From: Paenibacillus rhizosphaerae | Lineage (GTDB): Bacteria; Bacillota; Bacilli; Paenibacillales; Paenibacillaceae | DNA length: 64,000 bases | Direction: 5' to 3' | NCBI RefSeq assembly: GCF_014192015.1 | Contig: NZ_JACHXJ010000002.1 | Location: forward strand, 1,426,001-1,490,000 | Shown: positions 1 through 8,091 of the stretch, piece after piece | Layout of the letters: each line of letters opens with the position of its first letter | Numbering within the stretch: the stretch's first letter is position 1 | The notes under the pieces: generated by a model | Database searches by the model: none | What the model was told of the DNA's origin: nothing | The model's input: only the letters and a program-made list of their open reading frames with translations | Position numbers and translations under genes: made by a program

Positions 1-75
1 AAGGGCGTTATTTTTTCGCGCCTGGATCCGGCGACGGTAGGGCTAGTCGGCGCTGCGACCCTTGCACTTTCGTAA
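1..75 (+). CDS. C-terminal end of a probable sugar kinase (partial)
   Basis: Only the last 24 codons are inside the window. They read in frame 1 up to a TAA at 73-75 and end in DPATVGLVGAATLALS. A Gly/Ala-rich tail of this sort is common at the C-terminus of ROK-type and BadF-type sugar kinases. The position directly before a NagB-like gene (gap 28 bases) fits a kinase that phosphorylates the sugar entering the pathway. The family assignment is inference from a very short segment. Confidence 0.4.
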   Translation, partial: KGVIFSRLDPATVGLVGAATLALS

Positions 76-103
76 ATTTAGCGTTACTAGGGAGGAGCCG
101 CAT

Positions 104-841
104 ATGAAAATCACCATTGAGAAAGACGAACATGCCTTTGACGTTGCCGCGGCCTGGCGCATTATTGGGCAGATGCTGAAGAAGCCGGAGGCCGTGATCG
201 GGTTGTCGACGGGGCAAACGACCGGGGGCATGCATGAAGTCGTATCGCAAATCTACAAGAGTTATCCTTTCGACGTGTCCAAGGTGACCGTCTTTAATGT
301 AGATGAGCTCACGAACCTGGACCGGAGTTACTCCGGCAGCTGCTACACCATGATTTACGAGCAGCTTGTCAGAAACTTAAGGATTCCCGAGGAAAATTTC
401 ATTATGCCGCCAACGCTGTCGGACGATTTTGAGCGGGAATGTGAGATTTTTGAATCGAAGCTGGAAGCCCGCGGCGGGGTGGATCTGCAGATGCTGGGAA
501 TCGGCTTTAACGGCCATATCGGTATCAACCAGCCGGGGACCCCGTTCGAGAGTACGACCTGGGTCTCTCCGATGGACCCTATTTTCGAAGCGAGAGTAAG
601 GAAAGAAACCGGCGTAGGACCCGATTATCCGCTGGGGGGCTTGACCCGGGGCATTAAAAACATCATGCACACCCGTCATCTCATTCTGGTGGCCAAGGGC
701 GAGCATAAGGCGGATATCATTGAAGAGGCCTTGTTTGGCCCTGTCACGACGGATATGCCGGCATCGGTCGTTCAGCTGCATCCCCATTGTGAGGTTCTGC
801 TGGACGCGGCCGCAGCATCCAAAATCCTGAACCGGATTTAG
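104..841 (+). CDS. NagB-like glucosamine-6-phosphate deaminase/isomerase family protein
   Basis: This 245-residue protein has the NagB fold signatures in order: a phosphate-binding GLSTGQTT loop (residues 33-40), FNVDE with the family Asp/Glu (64-68), and the GIGFNGHIG active-site loop (132-140) with catalytic His138. Family members open glucosamine-6-P and convert it to fructose-6-P plus ammonia in the cytoplasm. The usual FNEPG motif after the loop is INQPG here, so the Glu of the ring-opening triad is Gln143. The true reaction may therefore differ. Start chosen at ATG 104 behind GGGAGGAG; an upstream in-frame ATG at 62 lacks a ribosome site. First complete gene of the operon to 7726. Confidence 0.8.
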   Translation: MKITIEKDEHAFDVAAAWRIIGQMLKKPEAVIGLSTGQTTGGMHEVVSQIYKSYPFDVSKVTVFNVDELTNLDRSYSGSCYTMIYEQLVRNLRIPEENFIMPPTLSDDFERECEIFESKLEARGGVDLQMLGIGFNGHIGINQPGTPFESTTWVSPMDPIFEARVRKETGVGPDYPLGGLTRGIKNIMHTRHLILVAKGEHKADIIEEALFGPVTTDMPASVVQLHPHCEVLLDAAAASKILNRI

Positions 842-850
842 GAGGGATCT

Positions 851-1504
851 ATGATGAAAAAAGAAGCGTTGATCATCTGGAACGATTTTTATCATCCCAA
901 GGAAGTGTTGGCCACTGCGGTCGAGAAGCTGTTTCCCGCTTCAGAATGGAATGTGCGGAAAACCGAGCGCGCCCGCGATTTGCTGGATTCCCGGCGGCCG
1001 GATCTGACCGTGTTTTTCACCAACGGCCGTCCGGAAGGCGAGACCGATTTGACCTTCGCCGAGCAGTCTCAAATCGTGGATCAAGTGTTCGGCGGCATGG
1101 GTATTCTTTTTTATCATGCGGGATTGGTCCTCATTGACGAGGAGAGCCCGTTCTATAAGGAACTGAACTCGGGCCGGTTTGTCCATCATCCGGAGCAAAG
1201 CGACGTCACCGTTACCCCTCTCTGCAATGTCCGGCATCCAATTACCGAAGGCGTTCGCGTGTTTTGCCAAAACGACGAGCACTATTTCTGCCAGGTGGAC
1301 GTCGCCCGTACCCATTTACTCGCCTGTGCGACTTCCGCGCATCTGACCTCGGCAAGCGTCTGGTGCCACGATTACGGTAAAGGCCGCGTCGCAGGAATCA
1401 GCCAAGGCCATACGCTGGAAATGCAAAACGATCCGGAAATGCTGAAGCTGGCCACTAATGCGCTGAATTGGCTTACCGACGTAAACGCTGGGAGCCGCCC
1501 ATGA
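851..1504 (+). CDS. ThuA-domain protein 1
   Basis: A 217-residue ThuA-like protein (class I glutamine-amidotransferase-like fold). Evidence is the early ALIIWNDFYHP segment, the central GGMGILFYHAG segment, a VRHPITEGV segment (the family's HPI-G block) and a terminal GRVAGISQGH block. Characterised ThuA proteins act on 3-keto-disaccharides made by a ThuB oxidoreductase, but most members are unassigned. It starts 9 bases after the NagB-like gene behind AGGAGG, and its stop overlaps the next start (ATGA). A second ThuA gene closes the same operon at 6953-7726; the two are clearly different in sequence. Family sure, substrate unknown. Confidence 0.8.
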   Translation: MMKKEALIIWNDFYHPKEVLATAVEKLFPASEWNVRKTERARDLLDSRRPDLTVFFTNGRPEGETDLTFAEQSQIVDQVFGGMGILFYHAGLVLIDEESPFYKELNSGRFVHHPEQSDVTVTPLCNVRHPITEGVRVFCQNDEHYFCQVDVARTHLLACATSAHLTSASVWCHDYGKGRVAGISQGHTLEMQNDPEMLKLATNALNWLTDVNAGSRP

Positions 1505-2286
1505 AAATCGTGCTCGCGCTGTACACCGTTTATGAGGAACTGCAAAAGGATCTGGAAAATACGTTCAGTACCCTGCATCAAATGGGATACTCCGGGGTGG
1601 AGCTGTACGGGGAAGCCCGGTGGCCCGCGGCAGAGGTAAGGGAGCTTGCGAAGCGTTACGAGCTGGACATTTGCGGCTGGCATGTGGAATGGAAGCTGCT
1701 TCAGCCGGAGACGATCCAAAAGACGATCCGCTATCACAAGGAGCTGGGCAACCGAAACATCGTCATACCCTGCCTTGGCGGGCCGTGGAACATCGCCCAT
1801 AGGCCGGAGGAGAACAACGCGGCTACATGGCTGCGCCACGCGGAGGAAATGAACCGGATCTCCGAGCTGCTGGAGGCGGAAGGGCTGCGTCTTGGCTACC
1901 ATACCCATGCGCACGAGTTCGAGGATGATCTGGCTGGAGTCACGCCTTGGGAAATTCTCTTGAAATATACCCTGCCTTCGATCTTTTTGGAGTTGGATAC
2001 TGGAAACTGCCTCGAAGGAGGAGGCGACCCCGTCCGCGCTCTAAGAGAAGCCTCAGGAAGACTCGATGTCGTCCACTGCAAACCTTTCAGCGCAGCGGAC
2101 GGCGTGGAAACAGGGATCTCGGAAGCCGGCGATTTGAACGACTGGCAACGGATTCTCGAGGAATGCCGCGCGGGCGGCTGCAGCTGGCTCGCCGTGGAGA
2201 ACGAGGCGGTAACCCGTGGCGGCAAATTCGAGGTGGCCCAGCAGGATTTGAAGCAGCTTGAGCGGCATCTACTCCGAATGCCTTAA
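1501..2286 (+). CDS. Sugar phosphate isomerase/epimerase (xylose-isomerase-like TIM barrel)
   Basis: A 261-residue AP-endonuclease-2/IolE-type TIM barrel. Visible metal-site blocks are HTHAHEFE, LELDTGNC, DVVHCKPF and AVENE, giving the expected Glu/Asp/His/Glu set for one divalent metal. Such enzymes isomerise or epimerise sugars, keto-inositols or sugar acids in the cytosol. The start is ATG 1501, which overlaps the ThuA stop by 4 bases (translational coupling). A longer reading from 1468 would lie inside ThuA and has no ribosome site. Its place between ThuA and a sugar importer suggests that it processes the imported or oxidised sugar. Confidence 0.85.
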   Translation: MKIVLALYTVYEELQKDLENTFSTLHQMGYSGVELYGEARWPAAEVRELAKRYELDICGWHVEWKLLQPETIQKTIRYHKELGNRNIVIPCLGGPWNIAHRPEENNAATWLRHAEEMNRISELLEAEGLRLGYHTHAHEFEDDLAGVTPWEILLKYTLPSIFLELDTGNCLEGGGDPVRALREASGRLDVVHCKPFSAADGVETGISEAGDLNDWQRILEECRAGGCSWLAVENEAVTRGGKFEVAQQDLKQLERHLLRMP

Positions 2287-2339
2287 CGTTGTATAACACC
2301 GGGATTCATCCTGTGTTTAAAAATTAGGGGGGATTTTCA

Positions 2340-3650
2340 ATGGTAAAGAAAGCATTGGCAATCATTTTGGTTTGTGCTCTTTGTTTTGCTCTGGCGGCAT
2401 GTGGCGGCAACAGCTCCAATTCCCAATCGGCCGGAAACGGAAATGAGAACGGGAGCGGGCAGCCTGCGAACTCCGGCGAAACCGAGAAGAAAGATCCCGT
2501 TACGATTGAATTCTGGACGTTATCGCTTCAGCCAACCTTTACCAATTATGTAAACGGTGTCATTAAGGATTTTGAAACCCAGTATCCATACATCACGGTC
2601 AAATGGGTGGATCTGCCTTACGACGCCATGCAGCAGAAGCTGGTAGCCCAAATCGCCGGAAGCAAGGCCCCTGACGTGGTCAACGTATGGACGACGCTGT
2701 TGCTTGGCATGGCCGGGAAGGACGCTCTGGTGGATTTGCGCAAGGAAGCAACGCCCGAGCAGCTGTCCATTTACCAAGAAAGCTTGAACAAATCCAATGA
2801 ATTCGGCGGCGGGCTGTATGGTTTTCCTTGGTATGTCACCCCTCCAATTTCGACTTATAATACGGAGCTGTTCAAAAAAGCGGGCCTGGATCATCCTCCG
2901 GTCGATTATACGGAAATGTTCGAAATGGCGAAAGTCATGAAGGAAAAAACAGGCGCTTATCTGTACTTCCCTAACGAAATGTGCCAAGTGCTGTACAGCA
3001 ACGGCATCCAACTGCTCAATGAAGACAAAACTGCAGCGGCATTTAATACGCCGGAAACCCTGAAGCTGCTCACCGAACTGCAAAACGGGGTCAAGGAAGG
3101 GTGGATGCCGAGAACTGATTGGAACAACTGGGATAACATGATCAAATTGTACGCACAGGATAAGCTGGCATTAATCAGTTTGGGGGCCCAAACGGTGACC
3201 CGGATCCAGAACGAAGCTCCGGGATCCATCAAGAAAACCGCCGTAGCTCCTCCTTTGCTCGGTACCGCAGGTATTGCCCAAGGCGCGCTGCAAAGCTTGG
3301 CGATTCCGAAAGCTTCCAAGCACCATGAAGAAGCCATCTTGTTCGCGAACTTCTTGACCAACGATAAAAACCAGCTGGCCTTTGACAAACTTGCGGCGAT
3401 TATGCCTACGACAAATGAGGCGGCCAAGGATTCGTTCTTCACTTCGGATACGGAAACGCTGGAAGGACGCGCTCGCGCCGAAGCGGCCAAAGCGACCGCG
3501 GTCAGCTTTGACCTCGGCCTCGGGGTCGAGAAGGAAAGCGACGTGGTGAGTACCATTAACGGCATGTTCGAATCGATCATGCAGGCGAACAAAGACCCGC
3601 AAAAGGTGCTTGACGAAACCGAAGCCAAAGTCAACGAACTTCTGAAATAA
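2340..3650 (+). CDS. ABC sugar transporter, extracellular solute-binding lipoprotein
   Basis: A 436-residue type-1 solute-binding protein. It has a lipoprotein signal peptide with the lipobox LAAC (Cys21), a Gly/Ser/Asn-rich linker to about residue 48, then a MalE-like body starting VTIEFWTLSLQPT. It binds sugar outside the membrane and delivers it to the two permeases that follow at 3721 and 4658. GGGGGG stands just before ATG 2340. The gap of 53 bases from the isomerase fits the same operon. Substrate cannot be read from sequence; the neighbours argue for an oligosaccharide or modified sugar. Confidence 0.9.
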   Translation: MVKKALAIILVCALCFALAACGGNSSNSQSAGNGNENGSGQPANSGETEKKDPVTIEFWTLSLQPTFTNYVNGVIKDFETQYPYITVKWVDLPYDAMQQKLVAQIAGSKAPDVVNVWTTLLLGMAGKDALVDLRKEATPEQLSIYQESLNKSNEFGGGLYGFPWYVTPPISTYNTELFKKAGLDHPPVDYTEMFEMAKVMKEKTGAYLYFPNEMCQVLYSNGIQLLNEDKTAAAFNTPETLKLLTELQNGVKEGWMPRTDWNNWDNMIKLYAQDKLALISLGAQTVTRIQNEAPGSIKKTAVAPPLLGTAGIAQGALQSLAIPKASKHHEEAILFANFLTNDKNQLAFDKLAAIMPTTNEAAKDSFFTSDTETLEGRARAEAAKATAVSFDLGLGVEKESDVVSTINGMFESIMQANKDPQKVLDETEAKVNELLK

Positions 3651-3720
3651 TAAGAAACGACGGCATACCTGTCCGGCGGGAGGGGGAACCGCCCGCCGGA
3701 TCATGAAGGAGATGAGTGAC

Positions 3721-4668
3721 ATGACAGGTGCAGTTGCAACTTTAGAGGAAGACGGCCCTGGCGACATGAGCGGTACACCGAAGAAAACCAGTAAAAAAAT
3801 GAGGACTAGCTTGATGGCCTATGCGTTTATGGCTCCTGCGCTGATCGTTTTGGTGCTGTTTGTGTTCTATCCCATTATTTACAGCATCCCATTGGCTTTT
3901 ACCGACTATTCTGCCATCGGGGACACCAGCTTTGTAGGTCTGGATAACTTCAAGCGAGCTTTCAACGACTCTGAATTCTGGATTGCCATGAAGAACTCGG
4001 CGATTTTCGTTGCCTGTGTGCCCGTGCTCCAGATCCTGTCCATATTACTGGCAGTTGTCGTAAACACGAAACTGCGCGGGGTTACTTTTTTTCGCGTGCT
4101 GTTCTATATTCCGGTCGTTACTTCCATGATCGCGATTTCCATCATTTGGAGTTTTATTTTTAACCCGGACGGAATCATCAACAGCCTGCTGCTGCAGTAC
4201 GGCTGGATCAAGCAGCCGATTTACTTTCTGGCCGATACCAGGTATGCGCTGGCTTCGCTGATGTTCGTCACGATTTGGCAGGGGCTCGGCTATTATATGA
4301 TGCTGTACCTGGCTGGACTGCAGTCCGTTCCCGAAGAGATGCAGGAAGCCGCGCTGATCGACGGTGCCGGGAAAGTAACGGTATTTTTCCGGATCACGCT
4401 GCCGATGCTTAAGCCTTATATTTGGTTCTGCAGCCTGTTCAGCGTGCTGTCGGCTTTGGGCGTCTTCGACGTTGTATTCGCCATGACCAAAGGGGGGCCG
4501 GACAAGGCAACAATGGTCATGAACCTGTATACGTACAACAAAGCGTTCGGCACCTTTGAATTTGGCTACTCCGCCGCCGCCGGCCTTATCATGAGCGTGG
4601 TGACCACGGTGTTTAGCCTGACTATTTTCTTCTACGGGAAAAAGGGAGGGATGAGTTATGGGGAATAG
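3721..4668 (+). CDS. ABC sugar transporter permease (MalF/UgpA type)
   Basis: A 315-residue inner-membrane permease with six hydrophobic segments and the EAA loop (EEMQEAALIDGAGKVTVFFR) that docks onto the ATPase. The start is set at ATG 3721, because AAGGAG (3706-3711) sits at the right distance; an in-frame ATG at 3703 would leave that site inside the gene. It pairs with the MalG-type permease, whose start overlaps this gene by 11 bases. No ATPase gene is present in the operon, as is usual for CUT1 importers of Firmicutes that share one MsmX-type ATPase. Confidence 0.9.
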   Translation: MTGAVATLEEDGPGDMSGTPKKTSKKMRTSLMAYAFMAPALIVLVLFVFYPIIYSIPLAFTDYSAIGDTSFVGLDNFKRAFNDSEFWIAMKNSAIFVACVPVLQILSILLAVVVNTKLRGVTFFRVLFYIPVVTSMIAISIIWSFIFNPDGIINSLLLQYGWIKQPIYFLADTRYALASLMFVTIWQGLGYYMMLYLAGLQSVPEEMQEAALIDGAGKVTVFFRITLPMLKPYIWFCSLFSVLSALGVFDVVFAMTKGGPDKATMVMNLYTYNKAFGTFEFGYSAAAGLIMSVVTTVFSLTIFFYGKKGGMSYGE

Positions 4669-5518
4669 CTTGCAAACCGGCGTTGTTACCGTCAAAAAAA
4701 CCACCACGGGCCGAAAAATCGCCGGCAAGGTCATTTTGTACCTGATCCTGATTCTCGTGGCGGTGCTCTGTGCAGGACCCTTCCTGTGGATGCTCAGTAC
4801 CTCGTTCAAAGGCAATGAAAATATTTATGAAATGTCTCTGTTCCCTAGACACCCGACCTTCGATAATTACGTCGGGGTCGTGCAGTTCCTCGATTTGCCG
4901 ATTTACATCTGGAACACGGTCGTCATGACTGTGCTCGGCATAGTGCTGGACGTCTTGCTGGCTTCCTTATGTGCATATCCGCTGGCCAAATTCGATTTTT
5001 ACGGGAAAAAGATCATCGCCGGCGTTTTGATCGCCACGCAGATTTTGCCTGCGGCCGCCGGGCTGATTGTCAATTATATCACCATTAGCGGCCTGCGGTT
5101 GATGGGCAGCTATTGGGCCGTTATTTTGCCGGGCTCCGTGGCGGTGTTCAGCATTATCCTATTCCGGCAGGCGTATTTTTCGGTCTCGAATGAAGTCATG
5201 GAAGCCTCGCGGATTGACGGCGCCTCGGAATTCAAAATCTGGTACAAGGTCATGGTACCGCAAATTCTTCCGGCTGTTTCCACGGTCGTCATTTTCGACT
5301 TCATCAACAAATGGAACAACTTCCTATGGCCGATCATCGTATTGAATCCGGAAAAATATCCGATCGCTGCGGCTTTGAACTATTTGGGCGGGACCTTCAA
5401 CTTTCAGTTCGGCTATATTGCGGCTGCCACGATTATTTCGATTATTCCAATCATTCTCGTTTTCATTTTCTTCCAGAAAAACTATATCAATTCCGTCGCC
5501 GGGGCGGTGAAAGGATAA
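4658..5518 (+). CDS. ABC sugar transporter permease (MalG/UgpE type)
   Basis: A 286-residue permease with an N-terminal helix, the SFKGNENIYE segment typical after the first helix of MalG proteins, and an EAA loop (NEVMEASRIDGASEFKIWYK). It forms the membrane channel with the preceding MalF-type protein. ATG 4658 lies 7 bases after GGGAGGG and 11 bases upstream of the preceding stop, so translation is coupled. The next gene follows with a single base between. Confidence 0.9.
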   Translation: MGNSLQTGVVTVKKTTTGRKIAGKVILYLILILVAVLCAGPFLWMLSTSFKGNENIYEMSLFPRHPTFDNYVGVVQFLDLPIYIWNTVVMTVLGIVLDVLLASLCAYPLAKFDFYGKKIIAGVLIATQILPAAAGLIVNYITISGLRLMGSYWAVILPGSVAVFSIILFRQAYFSVSNEVMEASRIDGASEFKIWYKVMVPQILPAVSTVVIFDFINKWNNFLWPIIVLNPEKYPIAAALNYLGGTFNFQFGYIAAATIISIIPIILVFIFFQKNYINSVAGAVKG

Positions 5519-5519
5519 C

Positions 5520-5942
5520 ATGATGAATCCAATACCGAAGGAACCAAGCCTGCATCATGTCGGCATGACCTCCTATCATTTTGACGAAACGGTCAAGTTT
5601 TATCAGGAAGGGCTTGGCTTTACGATCAAGCATATCTGGGGCAGGGATCAGCGGGTGTATATGATGGACATGGGCGACGGCTCGTGCATCGAGGTATTTG
5701 AAGGCGGCGGAGAGGACGTCCCGGCGAGCGGCCGGTGGCTGCACGTAGCGCTGCGGACGGACGATATCCACGCCAGTTACAATCGGGCGCTTGACGCGGG
5801 CGGCAAACCGAAGCTTGCGCCGACGTTTGCGGATATTCTGGAAGCCCAGCCTAAACCTGTATACATGTATTTTGCTTACGTCGTCGGGTTTGACGGGGAG
5901 GAAATCGAGTTCATCCAGGAAGTGGAGGGCCCGGAAGCATGA
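5520..5942 (+). CDS. VOC-family (glyoxalase/dioxygenase fold) protein
   Basis: A 140-residue protein with two beta-alpha-beta-beta-beta units. Candidate metal ligands sit where the family puts them: His in LHHVGMTSYHF, Glu in CIEVFEGG, His in WLHVALRTDD and Glu in EEIEFIQE. VOC proteins bind one divalent metal and act as isomerases, epimerases, lyases or dioxygenases on small oxygenated substrates. In a sugar operon an epimerase or a keto-sugar-handling role is plausible, but this is inference. It starts one base after the permease stop and overlaps the dehydrogenase start by 4 bases. Confidence 0.8.
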   Translation: MMNPIPKEPSLHHVGMTSYHFDETVKFYQEGLGFTIKHIWGRDQRVYMMDMGDGSCIEVFEGGGEDVPASGRWLHVALRTDDIHASYNRALDAGGKPKLAPTFADILEAQPKPVYMYFAYVVGFDGEEIEFIQEVEGPEA

Positions 5943-6937
5943 GCGCTCCCTTGATCAATCGCCGCGTGTTGTTTGCACGCAAGCAAGATGCCCGTTTTGT
6001 GGAAGAACCAGTAGAGGAACGGGCTCTCCGGGAACGTGAAATCCTGGGAAAGACGGTCGTGTCCCTAATTTCCACCGGCTCTGAGCGGGGGGGATACATG
6101 GATTACAATGACAATATGGCGTACCCCCAAGTGACGGGGTATGCTGCCGTTTTGGAAGTCGTTGATACCGGCTCCGCGGTCACGCGGGTCAAAAAAGGCG
6201 ACTTGTTTTACGCAAGTACACCACACGCGCTTTACAGCCAGGTTTCGGAGGAGGAGATCCTGCCGGTCCCTTCCGGGCTAGCGCCTGAGCGTGCGGTATT
6301 TTGCCGTTTTCCGGCCGTATCGATGAGCTCCATTATCCCGATGACGGTTCGGCCCACCGAACCGGTGCTTGTCACCGGGCTGGGATTGGTTGGGCTGATG
6401 TGCAGTCAAGTGCTGCAAAATTTCGGATATGATGTTTATGCGGTGGACCCGGTGCAAAAACGGCGGGATTATGCAAAGAAATGCGGTATATTGCATCCGG
6501 TTGCTGAAATTGCGGACGTTCCCGGAATGGCCGGGAAGTTCGGTGCGGCTTTCGATTGCAGCGGGGACGAAACGGGGATTTACGCCTGCGCTGACAGTTT
6601 GCGCCAAGGAGGTGAGCTGTTCCTGGTGGGCGTCCCTTGGCGGAAAACGACTTCGATGGACGGTCATGGGCTGCTGCTGAAAATCTTTTATGGCTTTCTT
6701 CACGTCCACTCCGGCTGGGAATGGAATCTTCCGCGCAAATCGGGCCCGTTTCTGCCGGACAGCCATGATCACAGTCTGAATAAATCGCTGCAATGGATCG
6801 CGGAAGGCAAACTTCAGGTGGACGGCATTGCTTTGGTTCGAGATCCCGCAGATTGTGGAGAAGTGTACCGCGAAATCGGCGATAACGTCCTGCAGAATGA
6901 AGCAAGCTGCGTTTTGTTCGACTGGAGATCCTACTAA
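5939..6937 (+). CDS. MDR-superfamily dehydrogenase lacking the catalytic zinc cysteine
   Basis: A 332-residue medium-chain dehydrogenase. It has a GroES-like N-terminal domain, then a Rossmann domain with GLGLVG (about residues 146-151) for the nicotinamide cofactor. Where zinc alcohol dehydrogenases carry Cys-Gly-x-x-Asp, this protein has SLISTGSERGG, and no lobe of four structural cysteines is visible. It therefore resembles the BchC-like and threonine-dehydrogenase-like groups that oxidise or reduce ring hydroxyls without that zinc. The Glu of TGSE is kept. The start overlaps the VOC gene (ATGA). A distant relative of the same type is at 16927-17967. Confidence 0.8.
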   Translation: MSAPLINRRVLFARKQDARFVEEPVEERALREREILGKTVVSLISTGSERGGYMDYNDNMAYPQVTGYAAVLEVVDTGSAVTRVKKGDLFYASTPHALYSQVSEEEILPVPSGLAPERAVFCRFPAVSMSSIIPMTVRPTEPVLVTGLGLVGLMCSQVLQNFGYDVYAVDPVQKRRDYAKKCGILHPVAEIADVPGMAGKFGAAFDCSGDETGIYACADSLRQGGELFLVGVPWRKTTSMDGHGLLLKIFYGFLHVHSGWEWNLPRKSGPFLPDSHDHSLNKSLQWIAEGKLQVDGIALVRDPADCGEVYREIGDNVLQNEASCVLFDWRSY

Positions 6938-6952
6938 AGGAGGCATAGAGAC

Positions 6953-7726
6953 ATGCCGGATAGCCCAACGATTCGAGTAACCGTGTTTTGCGAGCATAAT
7001 CAAGACCGCTATGAGCCGGTAAGCAAGGTGTATCCTGATGGGATTCATGCGGCGATTGCCGGCGCTTTTGCGGATGATCCCGAGTTTCGCGTTGCGATTG
7101 CGACCCAGGATATGACGGAGCATGGATTAACCGAGGATGTGCTGAACCACACCGACGTGCTGATCTGGTGGAGCCATTTGGATAATCCAAAGCTGGACGA
7201 TGCGGTTGCGAGTAAGGTGTGCAGGCGGGTCGTAAGAGACGGGATGGGGTTCCTTGCCCTGCATTCGGCAAGCTTCTCGAAGCCGTGGCAGCGGCTTCTT
7301 GGCATCGAATACGAAGCCGGGGAATGGGGAAGATTTCGCACGATGCCAAATGGAGAGAAGTCGAGGCACTGGGTCATCACCCCAGGTCATCCGATCTGCG
7401 AGGGAATCGGCGATTTTATCGAGATTCCGAATGATGAGATGTATGGCGAACCGATGCTGATCCCTGACCCGGAAAAGCTGCTTTTCATCGCCTGGTGGGA
7501 AGGCGGAGATGTATGCCGCAGCGGCTGCCTGTTCGAGCGCGGACGCGGCAAGCTGTTCGGGTTTACGCCCGGGCACGAGGATTTCCCGATCTATTATCAG
7601 CGGGAAGTCCGGCAGGTGCTGCGGAATGCCGCCCGCTACCTGGCACCGCCAGGAGGCGCACAAATGGTAGACGGAGAAGGCCATCTTTCGGGCGAACCGC
7701 GAGAAGACTTGTCCCATCGGATGTAG
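6953..7726 (+). CDS. ThuA-domain protein 2
   Basis: A 257-residue ThuA-family protein. Marks are the opening TVFCEHNQDR, VLIWWSHLDNP, GMGFLALHSASFSKPW, the HPICEGIGDF block and the terminal GFTPGHEDFPIYY block with conserved His. This subtype is often annotated as a trehalose-utilisation protein. It starts 15 bases after the dehydrogenase behind AAGGAGG and is the last gene of the operon. Having two different ThuA proteins with a dehydrogenase and isomerases suggests a pathway through keto-sugar intermediates; the substrate is unknown. Confidence 0.8.
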   Translation: MPDSPTIRVTVFCEHNQDRYEPVSKVYPDGIHAAIAGAFADDPEFRVAIATQDMTEHGLTEDVLNHTDVLIWWSHLDNPKLDDAVASKVCRRVVRDGMGFLALHSASFSKPWQRLLGIEYEAGEWGRFRTMPNGEKSRHWVITPGHPICEGIGDFIEIPNDEMYGEPMLIPDPEKLLFIAWWEGGDVCRSGCLFERGRGKLFGFTPGHEDFPIYYQREVRQVLRNAARYLAPPGGAQMVDGEGHLSGEPREDLSHRM

Positions 7727-7825
7727 GACGACGGTTAGAACCTCTCCCAAACGATTAATATACCTCAAAAGTGGGATCAGCGATCTAGGCGTAGGCTTCG
7801 TAAATTGAGTTCCGTAATGCCCGCT

Positions 7826-7967
7826 GTAAGACGACAAGAACATACACGCTAAATAGCCGCGTAGCTGCGGCTTTTTTTGTTTTAGCGATATAGGTTCTTG
7901 TCAAAACCCGACGACAAGAACCTATATCTTTTGCCGAAAAAGACAACAACATATATGGTTAATCGTA
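7826..7967. repeat. Copy A of a short inverted-repeat element with embedded terminator
   Basis: The left end is GTAAGACGACAAGAACATA and a mirror TATAGGTTCTTGTC follows about 60 bases later, so the unit has terminal inverted repeats. Inside is the hairpin AGCCGC-GTAGCT-GCGGCT with seven Ts. A second unit follows at once, a perfect 16-base inverted repeat (7887-7902 against 7913-7928), then a tail ending ATATATGGTTAATCGTAA. The tail and palindrome recur in copy B (10999-11085). The left unit recurs at 41119, 47692, 50367 and partly at 58037. Confidence 0.85.
7855..7878 (+). terminator. Intrinsic terminator of operon 1, inside repeat copy A
   Basis: A six-base-pair GC stem (AGCCGC 7855-7860, GCGGCT 7867-7872) is followed by seven Ts. 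It is the first terminator-like structure after the ThuA2 stop at 7726, so it probably ends the operon. It belongs to the dispersed element and not to the gene's own flank. Confidence 0.75.
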
Positions 7968-8091
7968 ATTGAGATAGATTATCAAACGGAAGCAGAAGGC
8001 AGCCTTGGTTCATTTTTATCATATCTAATCATCCCAAAGAGATAAAAAACAGACGGACAAAATCTTCAGCGTTTGGCGAAGGATTTGACCG

